From: an uncultured Pelagibacteraceae bacterium
GTDB lineage: Bacteria; Pseudomonadota; Alphaproteobacteria; Pelagibacterales; Pelagibacteraceae
DNA: 64,000 nt
Assembly (NCBI GenBank): GCA_902604355.1
Contig: CACKYN010000001.1
Location: forward strand, 1-64,000
Reading direction: 5' to 3'
The number at the start of each line of letters is the position of its first letter. Position 1 is the stretch's first letter. A program made the translations under genes and the position numbers. This document shows, piece by piece, positions 31,813 to 41,800 of this stretch. The notes under the pieces are model-generated. The model was given only the letters and a program-made list of their open reading frames with translations, was not told the DNA's origin and searched no databases.

Positions 31813-32499
31813 ATGCAGTGGAATAAGAAATATGATTATCCAAAATCCTCAAGAGCTACAGTAGATGGTATAAGAAGATATTTATTAGGTGAAGCGAAAC
31901 TACCAAGCGTTACCTCAATCTTAGATGTCACAAGATCAGAGGAGGATAAGGCAGCATTAGCCAATTGGCGTGAGAGAACAGGCTATAAAGAAGCTGAAGC
32001 AATTACAAAAGCAGCTAGTAGCAGGGGTTCACAGATGCATAACTACTTAGAGTCCTATCTTCTAGGTAGAGAAAACCTTAGTTTTTTTGATGACAATGAA
32101 CAATATAAATTAATGGCAAAAGAAATTATCGAAAAAGGATTAAAAAATAGATTGGAAGAAATTTGGGGAGTTGAATGCACACTTTACTATCCAGATAAAT
32201 ATGCTGGTACTGCAGATTGTGTTGGAGTTTATGAGGGACGAGAAACAATAATAGATTTTAAACAGAGCAATAAACCAAAAAAATCAGAATATATCGACTC
32301 ATGGCTTCTACAAACGAGCGCATATTCTTTGGCTCATAATATTGTGTATAACTCTAATATCACTTCTTGTGTAATTCTAGTTTGCACAGTAGATAAATTA
32401 TTCCAAGAATTTAAAATTCAAAGTCACGATTTAGTTGTTTATCAGAACTTATTTTTGGGAAGATTAAAAAAATTTAATGAGCTTTCAAATTTAGCTTAA
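31813..32499 (+). CDS. PD-(D/E)XK nuclease, MGME1/phage exonuclease-like
   Basis: SRGSQMHNYLESYL, YAGTADCVGVYEGRETIIDFKQSNKPK active-site pattern, YSLAHN. Start trimmed to MQWNKKYDYPKSS. Confidence 0.75.
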   Translation: MQWNKKYDYPKSSRATVDGIRRYLLGEAKLPSVTSILDVTRSEEDKAALANWRERTGYKEAEAITKAASSRGSQMHNYLESYLLGRENLSFFDDNEQYKLMAKEIIEKGLKNRLEEIWGVECTLYYPDKYAGTADCVGVYEGRETIIDFKQSNKPKKSEYIDSWLLQTSAYSLAHNIVYNSNITSCVILVCTVDKLFQEFKIQSHDLVVYQNLFLGRLKKFNELSNLA

Positions 32500-32507
32500 A
32501 TATTAAA

Positions 32508-33944
32508 ATGGATAAAATAGTAATATACGATACTGAAACTACAAATTCGACTATATGGGGAAGTATTATTGAGGTTGGTGCTGTAGTTGTGGATAAAAAT
32601 CTTAAGGAAATTGGAAAGTTAAATATTAGAGGCAGAATGCCAGAAGGTGAAGTACCTAGTGCAAAAGCACTTCTAGTAAACTCCACAAGTATTGATTTAC
32701 TTACCAAAGGCAACTATTCACATTATGATTTTCTAGGAGCTGTCGAAAATTTTTTTTCAAAAGCAGCTCCATCTTTATTTATGGGTTGGAGCAATCTTAA
32801 TTTTGATCGCAGAATGTTTCACTTTAATTTTTTTAAAGGAAACAGATATCCTTATATAACCCACTCTTCACCCAATCAAGAGTCTGATGGTTTACATGTT
32901 GCAAGAGCTGCTCAAACTATAAACTCTAAAACTTTAAAAACTGAATTAACACCTGCAGGAAATGAAAGTTTGGCTTTAGAAGCACTTGCACGACAACAAG
33001 GATTTGATACCACACAACAACACACTGCCTATCATGACGCTCTCACAAGTTTAAAAATTCTTAGAATCATAAAAGATCAACATAAAGATAATTGGGAAAA
33101 ATTTTTAAGTACATCAACAAAAAGTAGTGTTGAATCACTTTTAAAAAGTGAAGGGATTTATTCTATTTTTGAAAATGTAAAAGGACGAAACATGATGTAT
33201 CTAGTTTGTACACTTCATCCAGAACATTGTTTTCATCCTACCTATGCGTCTTGGGGATACGTTTGGGACCTGAGAAGAGATCCAGAACCTTATTTAAATT
33301 TGTCAGTTAATGAGCTTAAAGCAAATTTAAATAAAATTAGTCCAAAAGCACTTAGAGTACTAAAAACTAATAAGGCTCCAGTAGTATTAGATAAAAAATT
33401 TGCATTAAAGGAAAAAGCATATTCAGAATTAGATTTAGAAACAATTATTAAGAGAGCAAAGTTAGTAAAAGTTAGTGAAAATTTTTGTAAAAACATTCAA
33501 ATTATTAATAGGGAAGCTGCTGAGGAGAAAGCCCAAACTCAAACACAAGAAGATTTACTTCCAGAAGAGACGTTGTATGAAAAATTTATTCCCAATAAAG
33601 ATACTGCATTATTTAAAACGTGGCATAGTTCATCTTGGGAAGATAAACTAAGATTATTAGATAAGTTTCAAGACAAAAGATGCAGTTGGTTTGGACAAAA
33701 AATAATCTACCAAGAGGCACCTCATATTTTACCTCCTGATTTATACAAAAATATTAAGAGTGAAATTGCCAGGAGAATATTGAGCAAAAACAAGGAAAAG
33801 TGGCAAACAATTGGCATGGCCTATACCGAAATTGATACATTGAGAGATCAAGCCTCTAATCGAGATGATCAGGATGAGTTGAAAAAATTAGACGAAATTA
33901 ATGAATTTATAATGTCAATTGAAAAAAAATATGAAATTGCCTAG
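32508..33944 (+). CDS. sbcB: exodeoxyribonuclease I-like DEDD exonuclease
   Basis: IVIYDTETT, MGWSNLNFDRRMFHFNFF, AYHDALTSLKILRII; ExoI-like C-terminal region. Confidence 0.82.
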   Translation: MDKIVIYDTETTNSTIWGSIIEVGAVVVDKNLKEIGKLNIRGRMPEGEVPSAKALLVNSTSIDLLTKGNYSHYDFLGAVENFFSKAAPSLFMGWSNLNFDRRMFHFNFFKGNRYPYITHSSPNQESDGLHVARAAQTINSKTLKTELTPAGNESLALEALARQQGFDTTQQHTAYHDALTSLKILRIIKDQHKDNWEKFLSTSTKSSVESLLKSEGIYSIFENVKGRNMMYLVCTLHPEHCFHPTYASWGYVWDLRRDPEPYLNLSVNELKANLNKISPKALRVLKTNKAPVVLDKKFALKEKAYSELDLETIIKRAKLVKVSENFCKNIQIINREAAEEKAQTQTQEDLLPEETLYEKFIPNKDTALFKTWHSSSWEDKLRLLDKFQDKRCSWFGQKIIYQEAPHILPPDLYKNIKSEIARRILSKNKEKWQTIGMAYTEIDTLRDQASNRDDQDELKKLDEINEFIMSIEKKYEIA

Positions 33945-33978
33945 TTGACTTTGAGGCTCCAATTTATAGAAAGGATTT

Positions 33979-34296
33979 ATGCTTATAGATTTTAAAGACG
34001 AAGATTTTGACAGTAAAATTAAAAATGAAGACGTATCAGTAATACAATTTTCAGCATCGTGGTGTGGTCCATGTAAAGCCCTTAAGCCAGTGATGGATAA
34101 ATTGTCAGACGAATACAAAGATAAAGCAAATTTTTACATTACTGATATTGAAGATGCTGGAATTAATACAGGTTCAGCAGCGGGGATCAGGGGAGTTCCA
34201 ACAGTGATTATATATAAAAAAGGACAAGAAGTTAGCCGTAAAGTTGGAGGAGTTCCAGAAGGTCATATGAAAGAATTCCTAGACGAAAATATCTAG
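33979..34296 (+). CDS. trxA: thioredoxin
   Basis: FSASWCGPCKALKPVMDKL, GIRGVPTVIIYKKGQEV. Confidence 0.93.
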   Translation: MLIDFKDEDFDSKIKNEDVSVIQFSASWCGPCKALKPVMDKLSDEYKDKANFYITDIEDAGINTGSAAGIRGVPTVIIYKKGQEVSRKVGGVPEGHMKEFLDENI

Positions 34297-35561
34297 TTTA
34301 AATTTAACACCTCACCAGCAAGATACAAAGATCCAGTAATCAAAATTATATCATTTTCCTTGACTGGAATTGACTTAATAGCATCAATAATACCTTCTTT
34401 ATATTTAACGTTTTCAAAGCTATTAAGTTTGCTTTTTAATACTTTTCCTTTGATCGAGTTTGGCTGATTGGGGATATCTATAGTGGTCAAGGAGGAAATA
34501 TTTTTAAAGTAACTCATATAATCGTTATGATCTTTATTGTTCATCATACCTAGAATAATATGTTTATTGCAATTTAAACTTTCCAAATATTCATTTAAAA
34601 CTTTTGCTCCTAAAGGGTTATGAGATCCATCAACAAGTAATTTGTTATTTTTTACCAAGTCTTTAAGTTTACCAGAACATATTTCTTGAAGTCGTGCGAT
34701 ACTTTTAATTTTAGTAATTCCATCTTTAATATGTTTTTCACTAACTTTTAAATGGTTGATTGATCTTAAGGTTGCTATTGCTGTTGAAATATTTTCAAGC
34801 TGAAATTGACCTTTAACGCTTGGAGTCGGAAGTTTAATACCACCATTTTTATCCTCATAAAAAATAAAGCCATTTTCATTTGATGAATAATTATAATCTT
34901 CATTAAAAAAATATTTTTTTGAAGAATTTTTTAAAATTGAACTTTTAATTTCATTAACAATTTCAGATGAACTTTGCTTGGCAATAATAATATTAGAATT
35001 TACTAAAGTTGAGGTTTTTTCAAATATTATTTTTTTAGTTGTTTGTTGATTTTCAGGTAACCAATCTAAATGATCCAAACCAATAGAAGTTACAATGCTC
35101 GCTAAATTATCTTTTAGTATATTTGTTGCATCAAATCGGTGAAATAACCCTGTTTCAATTAGGTTAATATTTTCAGGGTATTTTGAGGCATTATAAAAGT
35201 AGGCTGCAGTCAATATTTCAAAAAAAGTTATTGGTTCATTGTTATTTGCTTCTTCAATTTCCTCAAAAAGAACTACAAGATCATCATCATTTAATTCTTC
35301 ATTATTAAATACAAATCTTTCGTTTATTCTTTTGATATGAGGGCTGGTGTAAATATTACACTTAATATTTGTCTCTTTTAAAATTGCGAATAAAGCCTGA
35401 ATAGTTGAATATTTACCGTTTGTACCAACAACTGAAATAGCTTTTAATTTATCCTGTGGGTTTCCAAGTGTTTTACAGAGTTTTTTTATTCTATTTAAAC
35501 TTAGATCTATCTCTTTAGGATGCAACTTTTGTAAGCGATTGACTATCTTCTGCAGTTTCAT
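34293..35561 (-). CDS. folC: folylpolyglutamate synthase / dihydrofolate synthase
   Basis: VVGTNGKYSTIQALFAIL, YTSPHIKRINERF, TSIGLDHLDWL, DGSHNPLGAKVL. Confidence 0.94.
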   Translation of the reverse strand: MKLQKIVNRLQKLHPKEIDLSLNRIKKLCKTLGNPQDKLKAISVVGTNGKYSTIQALFAILKETNIKCNIYTSPHIKRINERFVFNNEELNDDDLVVLFEEIEEANNNEPITFFEILTAAYFYNASKYPENINLIETGLFHRFDATNILKDNLASIVTSIGLDHLDWLPENQQTTKKIIFEKTSTLVNSNIIIAKQSSSEIVNEIKSSILKNSSKKYFFNEDYNYSSNENGFIFYEDKNGGIKLPTPSVKGQFQLENISTAIATLRSINHLKVSEKHIKDGITKIKSIARLQEICSGKLKDLVKNNKLLVDGSHNPLGAKVLNEYLESLNCNKHIILGMMNNKDHNDYMSYFKNISSLTTIDIPNQPNSIKGKVLKSKLNSFENVKYKEGIIDAIKSIPVKENDIILITGSLYLAGEVLNLN

Positions 35562-36444
35562 TTTGTTCAGAAGTTATAACAGAATTTCTCTTTAACAATA
35601 TTGATAATAGAGTTCCAATTTTAGAGGCTAGTTCTTTTCGTTCAACTATTAGGTCAACAAATCCAGTTTTTTCAACATACTCACTCTTTTGAAAACCTTC
35701 AGGCAACTCCTCTTTAACGGTACCTTGAATAACCCTAGCCCCTGCAAATGCAATTAATGCACCAGGTTCTGCAATATTGATATCACCAAGCATTGCGTAA
35801 GAGGCAGTTATTCCTCCAGCAGTAGGATCCGTAATACAAACCAAATAAGGTAAACCATTTTTTTTTAATTCATTAATTGCTAAAGTAGTTCTCGTCATCT
35901 GAGATAATGAAATTAAACTTTCCATCATTCTCATTCCGCCACCAGCACTAATACATAAAAAAGGAGTTTTATTTTCTATCGCATGTTGAATTCCATATAA
36001 AAAAGCCTCACCTTCTGCAGCAGCCATTGAGGCACCCAAAAAATCAAAATCAGATGCAACTGCAGTAATTTTAATATTGTCGATAGTGCCTGAGGCAACC
36101 ATCATACCACACTCTAACCCGGTTTTTTTTCGTGCACTTTTTAATCTGTCTTTGTATGATTTAGAGTCGGTCCAATTTAATGGATCATCTTTTGGAATAG
36201 GAGTTTTAAATATTTCATAATTATTTTTACCAAATAAAATATCAAATCTCTGTTTAGGTTTTATTCTATGGTGTTTATTACATTCAGGACAAACCCATAA
36301 ATTACTTTCTAAATCTTTTTTAAGTATTGGACCTATGCAACATGAAGTCCAATCACTGTTTGCAATATCTTCTTTTGATGCTCTTTCTTTAATAGCTGTT
36401 TTAATCTTTTCACCAGCTTTTATTATTTTTGTAATCCAGTTCAT
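35515..36444 (-). CDS. accD: acetyl-CoA carboxylase carboxyltransferase subunit beta
   Basis: Zn ribbon CC..CPEC, GASMAAAEGEAFLYGIQHA, CISAGGGMRMMESL, DPTAGGITASYAMLGDI. Confidence 0.96.
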   Translation of the reverse strand: MNWITKIIKAGEKIKTAIKERASKEDIANSDWTSCCIGPILKKDLESNLWVCPECNKHHRIKPKQRFDILFGKNNYEIFKTPIPKDDPLNWTDSKSYKDRLKSARKKTGLECGMMVASGTIDNIKITAVASDFDFLGASMAAAEGEAFLYGIQHAIENKTPFLCISAGGGMRMMESLISLSQMTRTTLAINELKKNGLPYLVCITDPTAGGITASYAMLGDINIAEPGALIAFAGARVIQGTVKEELPEGFQKSEYVEKTGFVDLIVERKELASKIGTLLSILLKRNSVITSEQNETAEDSQSLTKVAS

Positions 36445-37241
36445 TTAATTTTATTTTTTAACCTTCTAACAACATTAGTAACATTTGTGACAGCATTTTG
36501 TCTTTTTTTAATGGATTTAGTTATTTCCTTACAAATCGCACTTCCTACAACCAAACCATCGGCTTTTTTGAGTGATTTAATAGTTTTTTCAGTGATTCCA
36601 AATCCAATTACAACATTTTTTGATTTGTTTTGATTTTTAATTTTGAAATAATTTTCTAAAATTTTTTTAGGGGAAACTTTTAATTTTCCTCCTGTAGTTG
36701 ATAGCATACTTATATAGTAAATCATATCATGAGAATCTTTTATAATTTTTTTTAATCTTATATTTGATGTAGTTGGAGAAACTAATTGCACAAAGTTGAT
36801 ACCTTTTCTTTTACATTTTTTAGAAAAACTTTTATTTTCTGGATAGGGGAGGTCAACTATAATTAAACCATCTATTTTTGAACTTTTACATTTTTTAAGA
36901 AATTTATTTTCATCATATTGATAAATCATGTTGTAATAGCCCATTAAAATAATAGGGGTTGTTTTTTTTGATAACTTAAATGCCTTAGCGATTGCAAAAA
37001 CATCATTTATTTTAATTCCATTTTTAATGGCGCGATAAGCACTTGTTTGTATTTGACCACCATCTGCAATAGGAGTGTTATGTGGGAAACCCAACTCACA
37101 TATATCAGCGTGAGCTGATATTGACTTAAGAATATCTAAAGATTTTTTTTTAGTATTATCACCAGCAACCGTATAAGTTAACAATGCTGGTCTTTTAGCA
37201 TTTCTTGCTTTTTTAAAAACTTCGTTAATTAATGAGACCAT
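36441..37241 (-). CDS. trpA: tryptophan synthase alpha chain
   Basis: ELGFPHNTPIADGGQIQTSAYRAI, GLIIVDLPYPE, VVIGFGI. Confidence 0.94.
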   Translation of the reverse strand: MVSLINEVFKKARNAKRPALLTYTVAGDNTKKKSLDILKSISAHADICELGFPHNTPIADGGQIQTSAYRAIKNGIKINDVFAIAKAFKLSKKTTPIILMGYYNMIYQYDENKFLKKCKSSKIDGLIIVDLPYPENKSFSKKCKRKGINFVQLVSPTTSNIRLKKIIKDSHDMIYYISMLSTTGGKLKVSPKKILENYFKIKNQNKSKNVVIGFGITEKTIKSLKKADGLVVGSAICKEITKSIKKRQNAVTNVTNVVRRLKNKIK

Positions 37242-38470
37242 TAATTCTTACCTAATCTCTCTTTTAAAATGTCCCTATCTTTTTTCGCGTCTCCACAAGA
37301 ATTTACAATTATAATTGTATCTTTGCTAAGTCTTGGAGCAATTTTAATTGCTTCAGCGAATGCATGGCTAGGCTCTAAACTTGGATTTAAGTTTTCAAAC
37401 TTGGTTACCATAACGTGTGCATTCAAAGCTTCTTCATCAGTTGCAAAAGTATATCTTGCTCTTCTAGTATCTTTTAAAAAACAATGAATAGGACTAACTC
37501 CAGGATAATCTAGTCCTGCACTTATAGATTCTGTTTCATTTATTTGACCTTCATTATCTTGGCAAACATAAGATGCAGCACCATGTAAAACTCCAATTTT
37601 AGCATTTCTGCTTAACGGGGCCGCATGAAGCTTTGATTTTTTAGGCCCACCCGCCTCAACTCCAATCAGCTCAATTTGTTTTTTGTTAAAATCTATAAAT
37701 TCACTCCAGAAGCCATAAGCTGAACTTCCACCACCCACACAATTAATTAATTTTATTTTTTTTGGGATCTTTTTAAATTCAGATTTTAATTGTACCTTTA
37801 ATTCTCTAGAGATTTGGGCAGTACTCCAACCACATATTTTAACAAATATATTTGGACCTACGGTACTTCCAACACACATATGAGTATTATCACAATTTGA
37901 TACCCAATATCTCATGCATTCACTAACTGCATCTACCAAAGTCTGACTACCAGAATAGACAGGAACAATCTCTGCTCCATTTTTTTTCATTGCATCACAA
38001 TTTGGTTTTTGCCTTTTTATATCCTTAGCACCCATAAAAATTTTACATTTCAAGCCAAACTTTTTCGCTGCCATACTTAGCATTTTCCCAGCATACCCCG
38101 CACCTGTGTCACCAACGATATATTTTTTACCCATAGCTTTGCAAAGGAGAGCATGCACAGTGGCGTTATATATTTTGTGAGCACCACCATTGGCTTCAGA
38201 AACAACTTTTGCCCATATTTGAGCACCACCTAGATGGCTAGTCAAATTTTCCAGTTTTACAAATGAAGTTGGAGATCCAATATAATTTTTAAAATAATAG
38301 TCTCTCTTCTTAATAAATTTTTTATTTTTTCTTAATTTTTTAAATTCTTCTGTCAAATCTTCCACAGGTTTTTTTAGAGTTTCAGGAATAAAGCTTCCTC
38401 CAAATTTTCCTCCCCAAAAACCAAATTGGTCATGTTGGTCAATTAATGGAATACCTTTTTTAAGTTTCAT
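37241..38470 (-). CDS. trpB: tryptophan synthase beta chain
   Basis: GAHKIYNATVHALLCKAMGKKYIVGDTGAGYAG, CVGGGSSAYGFWSEF, HGAASYVCQDNEGQI. Confidence 0.96.
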   Translation of the reverse strand: MKLKKGIPLIDQHDQFGFWGGKFGGSFIPETLKKPVEDLTEEFKKLRKNKKFIKKRDYYFKNYIGSPTSFVKLENLTSHLGGAQIWAKVVSEANGGAHKIYNATVHALLCKAMGKKYIVGDTGAGYAGKMLSMAAKKFGLKCKIFMGAKDIKRQKPNCDAMKKNGAEIVPVYSGSQTLVDAVSECMRYWVSNCDNTHMCVGSTVGPNIFVKICGWSTAQISRELKVQLKSEFKKIPKKIKLINCVGGGSSAYGFWSEFIDFNKKQIELIGVEAGGPKKSKLHAAPLSRNAKIGVLHGAASYVCQDNEGQINETESISAGLDYPGVSPIHCFLKDTRRARYTFATDEEALNAHVMVTKFENLNPSLEPSHAFAEAIKIAPRLSKDTIIIVNSCGDAKKDRDILKERLGKN

Positions 38471-39089
38471 TTTTAATTTGTTTTACTTTATTTAAAAAAA
38501 TTTCTATTTTTGATTGATCTTTTAATCCAGAAGTTTCTAAGCCTCCAGACAAATCTATAAAATCTGCTATTTTTCCATAATTTATTAGATCATCGTTGAA
38601 TTTAATATTACCAGCAATCATTAATTTTTTATCAATTTTTAGGTTTTTAATTAGATCATGATTAAATCCTTCACTTTTTTCATAACCCTTACTATCAAAT
38701 AAATAAATATCAGTTACCTCATTAAAATCTTTATATTTTTCTAAGTCTGATTTGTCTTTAATGGTAAATGCAGTGATAATTTTCTTATTGTAGGTATTTT
38801 TAATAGAACTTATTTGTTCTGGAGTGCAATCATATAATTGGTAATAGTCAAAAGGTAGATTTTTAATTTTTTCTAATATCTCTTCATTAGGTTTAACTAA
38901 TACAGCGACATACTGAGAGTTATTTTTATCTATACTTAATAACTTTTCTAATTTGTTAAACTCAACATATCTTGGACTTTTTTGATAGTTGCAAATAAAA
39001 CCAATAAATTTTGGTGGATATGGATGATTAACAATAAAGCTTAATGTATCTAGATCAGAAACTCCACAGATCTTACAGCCTTTAATCAT
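38460..39089 (-). CDS. trpF: phosphoribosylanthranilate isomerase (divergent)
   Basis: KICGVSDLDTLSFI, GFICNYQKSPRYV, MIAGNIKF, DLSGGLETSGLKD; between trpB and pyrF. Confidence 0.88.
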   Translation of the reverse strand: MIKGCKICGVSDLDTLSFIVNHPYPPKFIGFICNYQKSPRYVEFNKLEKLLSIDKNNSQYVAVLVKPNEEILEKIKNLPFDYYQLYDCTPEQISSIKNTYNKKIITAFTIKDKSDLEKYKDFNEVTDIYLFDSKGYEKSEGFNHDLIKNLKIDKKLMIAGNIKFNDDLINYGKIADFIDLSGGLETSGLKDQSKIEIFLNKVKQIKNET

Positions 39090-39778
39090 TGACTTAAATG
39101 ATCAATCAATTTCTTCACATTATGTTTAATGTTACCTTCGATAAGTGATCTACCCATTACAACCCCTGAAACTTTATTTTTAAAAGCATCTTTTGGAGTC
39201 ATTACTCTTGCTTGATCGTTTGATTTATCTCCAGGTAATCTAATGCCAGGAGTTATTATCAAAAAATTTTTAAATTTTTTTCTTATCATTTTAGACTCTT
39301 GTGGAGAGCATATAATTCCATCACAACCTGACTTTTTAATAAGCTCAGCTTGTTTTAAAACTAGTTGTTGAACATTTTTTGTATGACCGATCTCTTTCAA
39401 AGATTTGTTATTCAAGCTTGTTAATATAGTAACACCTAAAACTTTTAAGTTTTTGTTAATTTTTTTTGCATGCTTTTTTACAGCTTTTAGCATATCAAGG
39501 CCACCATTTGCATGGACTGTAATATATTTACATTTTTTTAAATCTTTTAAACTATCTATTGCTGAGAGTGCGGTTTGTGGAATATCATTTATTTTTAAAT
39601 CTAACCAAAAATCTCTTTTAAATTTTTCAAGAAACTTTCTTCCATTTTTTGAGTAAAAAAGTTGTAATCCAAATTTTGGTATTATCTTTAATTTATTATT
39701 TTTTGTTTGAATGATAATGTTTTTAGCTTTTCTTATATTTGATGCATCGCACGCAACAAATATGATTTTATTCTTCAT
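39086..39778 (-). CDS. pyrF: orotidine-5'-phosphate decarboxylase
   Basis: DLKINDIPQTALSAI, VHANGGLDML, ITPGIRLPGDKSNDQARVMTP, GVVMGRSL. Confidence 0.93.
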   Translation of the reverse strand: MKNKIIFVACDASNIRKAKNIIIQTKNNKLKIIPKFGLQLFYSKNGRKFLEKFKRDFWLDLKINDIPQTALSAIDSLKDLKKCKYITVHANGGLDMLKAVKKHAKKINKNLKVLGVTILTSLNNKSLKEIGHTKNVQQLVLKQAELIKKSGCDGIICSPQESKMIRKKFKNFLIITPGIRLPGDKSNDQARVMTPKDAFKNKVSGVVMGRSLIEGNIKHNVKKLIDHLSQ

Positions 39779-40058
39779 TATTTAATTTTTTAAACAAGTC
39801 CTTAGACATTTTAAAGTGAATAGTTTTTTTTTCAGGAGTATTAACCTTTTCCCCTGTTTTAGGATTTCTTGATATCCTGGCTTTTTGAATATTTGTTGAA
39901 AATACCCCAAAACCCCTAAGTTCTACTCGATCTCCTCTTCTCAGAGCCCTCTTTATTTCGTTTAGAATTATGTCGCTAAATTTTTCTAAGTCTTTTTTTA
40001 GAAAATTAGGATAATTGTTTGAAAGTTGTCTTAAAAGCTTTGATTTTACAATAGCCAA
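39768..40058 (-). CDS. ihfB: integration host factor beta subunit
   Basis: HU/IHF fold GDRVELRGFGVFSTNIQKARISRNPKTGEKV; next to rpsA. Confidence 0.92.
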   Translation of the reverse strand: MAIVKSKLLRQLSNNYPNFLKKDLEKFSDIILNEIKRALRRGDRVELRGFGVFSTNIQKARISRNPKTGEKVNTPEKKTIHFKMSKDLFKKLNNEE

Positions 40059-40075
40059 TTTAAATCTTCTTAATT

Positions 40076-41800
40076 TTAATTATCTTCTTCTTTTTTCTTC
40101 AAGTCTTCTGATAGAGATGAAAATGGTAAGTTTTTACCAGATCCCTCTGATCCATATTTTTCTAAAGCTTCTTTTTTTTCAATTTCCTCAAGTAATTTTA
40201 TGCTAAGTACTACTTTTCTCCTTTTAAAGTCTAGATCAGCAATTGCACAATCAAGTTTTTCCCCACCGGTCCATCTACTAGGCCTTGCATCAGCTGCATT
40301 TATTGCAATTGCAGATTTCTTTATTTGAAAGTCCATCTCACAACCCTCAGGCCTTACCATTAAACCTTTGTTGTCAGTTGATACAACTTTTACTGTGATA
40401 GTTTGATTTTTATTTTTATCTTTGAAGAAATCGAAAGGATCTGCTTGAGTTTGCTTTAAACCAACTCTAATTTTCTGATCAGCAGTTTTAATTTCTAGTA
40501 CCATTACTTTAATTTTGTCTCCCTTTTTATATTTTGCTAATTCCTCTTCTCCGTTGTTAAAATATGTTAAGTCATTACAGTGAAGAAAAGCATCAATGTC
40601 CAAGTTATCTATTTTTACAAACAATGAGTACTCATTTTTGTTCACAATTTCACCTTCAACAATGGTGTTAACAGGAAACTTTTTCTCAAATGTTTCAAAA
40701 GGGTTTTCTTGAGTCAATCTATGTGAAATAGCAACTCTTCTTTTATCCTTATCTATTTCAGTTATAACACAATCTATTTCATCACCAATTTTAAAAATTT
40801 TTTTTGCAGATAAATTTTTCTTTGTCCAGCTTAGCTCACTAGAATGTAGAAGAGTAGTCAGGCCAGGCTCTAATTCACAGAAAGCTCCAAATTCCATCAG
40901 TTTTACAACTTTAACCTTATATATCTTATTTAGCTCATAATTTTCTATATGTTCAAAAGGGTCTGGTGACAATTGTTTCACTGAACACCCAACTTGTAAT
41001 TTTTCTTTATCAACACTTATAACTTTTAAATCATGTTTTTCACCAATATTAAATACCTCATCAGGATGATTAACTCTTGAGTAAGAAATTTCTTGAAGAT
41101 GAACTAGCACATCTAATTCTCCGTTCACATTGAAAAAGCACCCAAAAGAGCTATAACCTTTTACTTCAGCTCCTTTGATAATGTCACCAACTTTAAATTT
41201 ATCAATTATTTTAGCTTTATCCTCTTTTTTAAATGATGAAATAATTTCTCTTCTTGAGACGCATGCGTTACCACGGATCTTGTCTAGTTTTATAAGTGCA
41301 AATTTTTGTGGCTCATTCATCAGGTGACTAATATCTTTTAGAGGTTTATCTGATATTTGGCTGCCAGGCAGGAACATCAGAGAACCTGTATCAATATGCT
41401 CAACGATACAACCTCCTTTACATTTAGAAGTAATTTTACCCATAATAGGTTCATTTTTTTCATAAGCCTCGACTAATTTATCCCAACCTTTTATCTTTTG
41501 CGCTTTAGATGCAGAAACTAAAACTTCACCATGTTTATCCTCAATTTTTTCCAATAAGACAGATATGGTCTCGCCAATTTTAATTTTCTCAGAAAGGCCC
41601 ATATTTTTTAACTCATTGATATCTAAAACAGGCTCAGATTTTAGTCCTTCTACAAAAAGAAAAACAAATTTTTCTGTAATTTTGTTTATTTTACCCTCTA
41701 TTATTTTTCCTTCTTCTATCTGAATTTTTGAGAGCTGACTGTTAAGTAATTTTTCAAATTCTTGAGAGGCCGGATTTGATAAATCTTTATAAATTTCCAT
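40076..41800 (-). CDS. rpsA: 30S ribosomal protein S1
   Basis: Repeated S1 domains (YSSFGCFFNVNGELDVLVHLQEISY, LMEFGAFCELEPGLTTLLHSSELSW). Start trimmed to MEIYKDLSNPA at 41800. Confidence 0.95.
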   Translation of the reverse strand: MEIYKDLSNPASQEFEKLLNSQLSKIQIEEGKIIEGKINKITEKFVFLFVEGLKSEPVLDINELKNMGLSEKIKIGETISVLLEKIEDKHGEVLVSASKAQKIKGWDKLVEAYEKNEPIMGKITSKCKGGCIVEHIDTGSLMFLPGSQISDKPLKDISHLMNEPQKFALIKLDKIRGNACVSRREIISSFKKEDKAKIIDKFKVGDIIKGAEVKGYSSFGCFFNVNGELDVLVHLQEISYSRVNHPDEVFNIGEKHDLKVISVDKEKLQVGCSVKQLSPDPFEHIENYELNKIYKVKVVKLMEFGAFCELEPGLTTLLHSSELSWTKKNLSAKKIFKIGDEIDCVITEIDKDKRRVAISHRLTQENPFETFEKKFPVNTIVEGEIVNKNEYSLFVKIDNLDIDAFLHCNDLTYFNNGEEELAKYKKGDKIKVMVLEIKTADQKIRVGLKQTQADPFDFFKDKNKNQTITVKVVSTDNKGLMVRPEGCEMDFQIKKSAIAINAADARPSRWTGGEKLDCAIADLDFKRRKVVLSIKLLEEIEKKEALEKYGSEGSGKNLPFSSLSEDLKKKEEDN

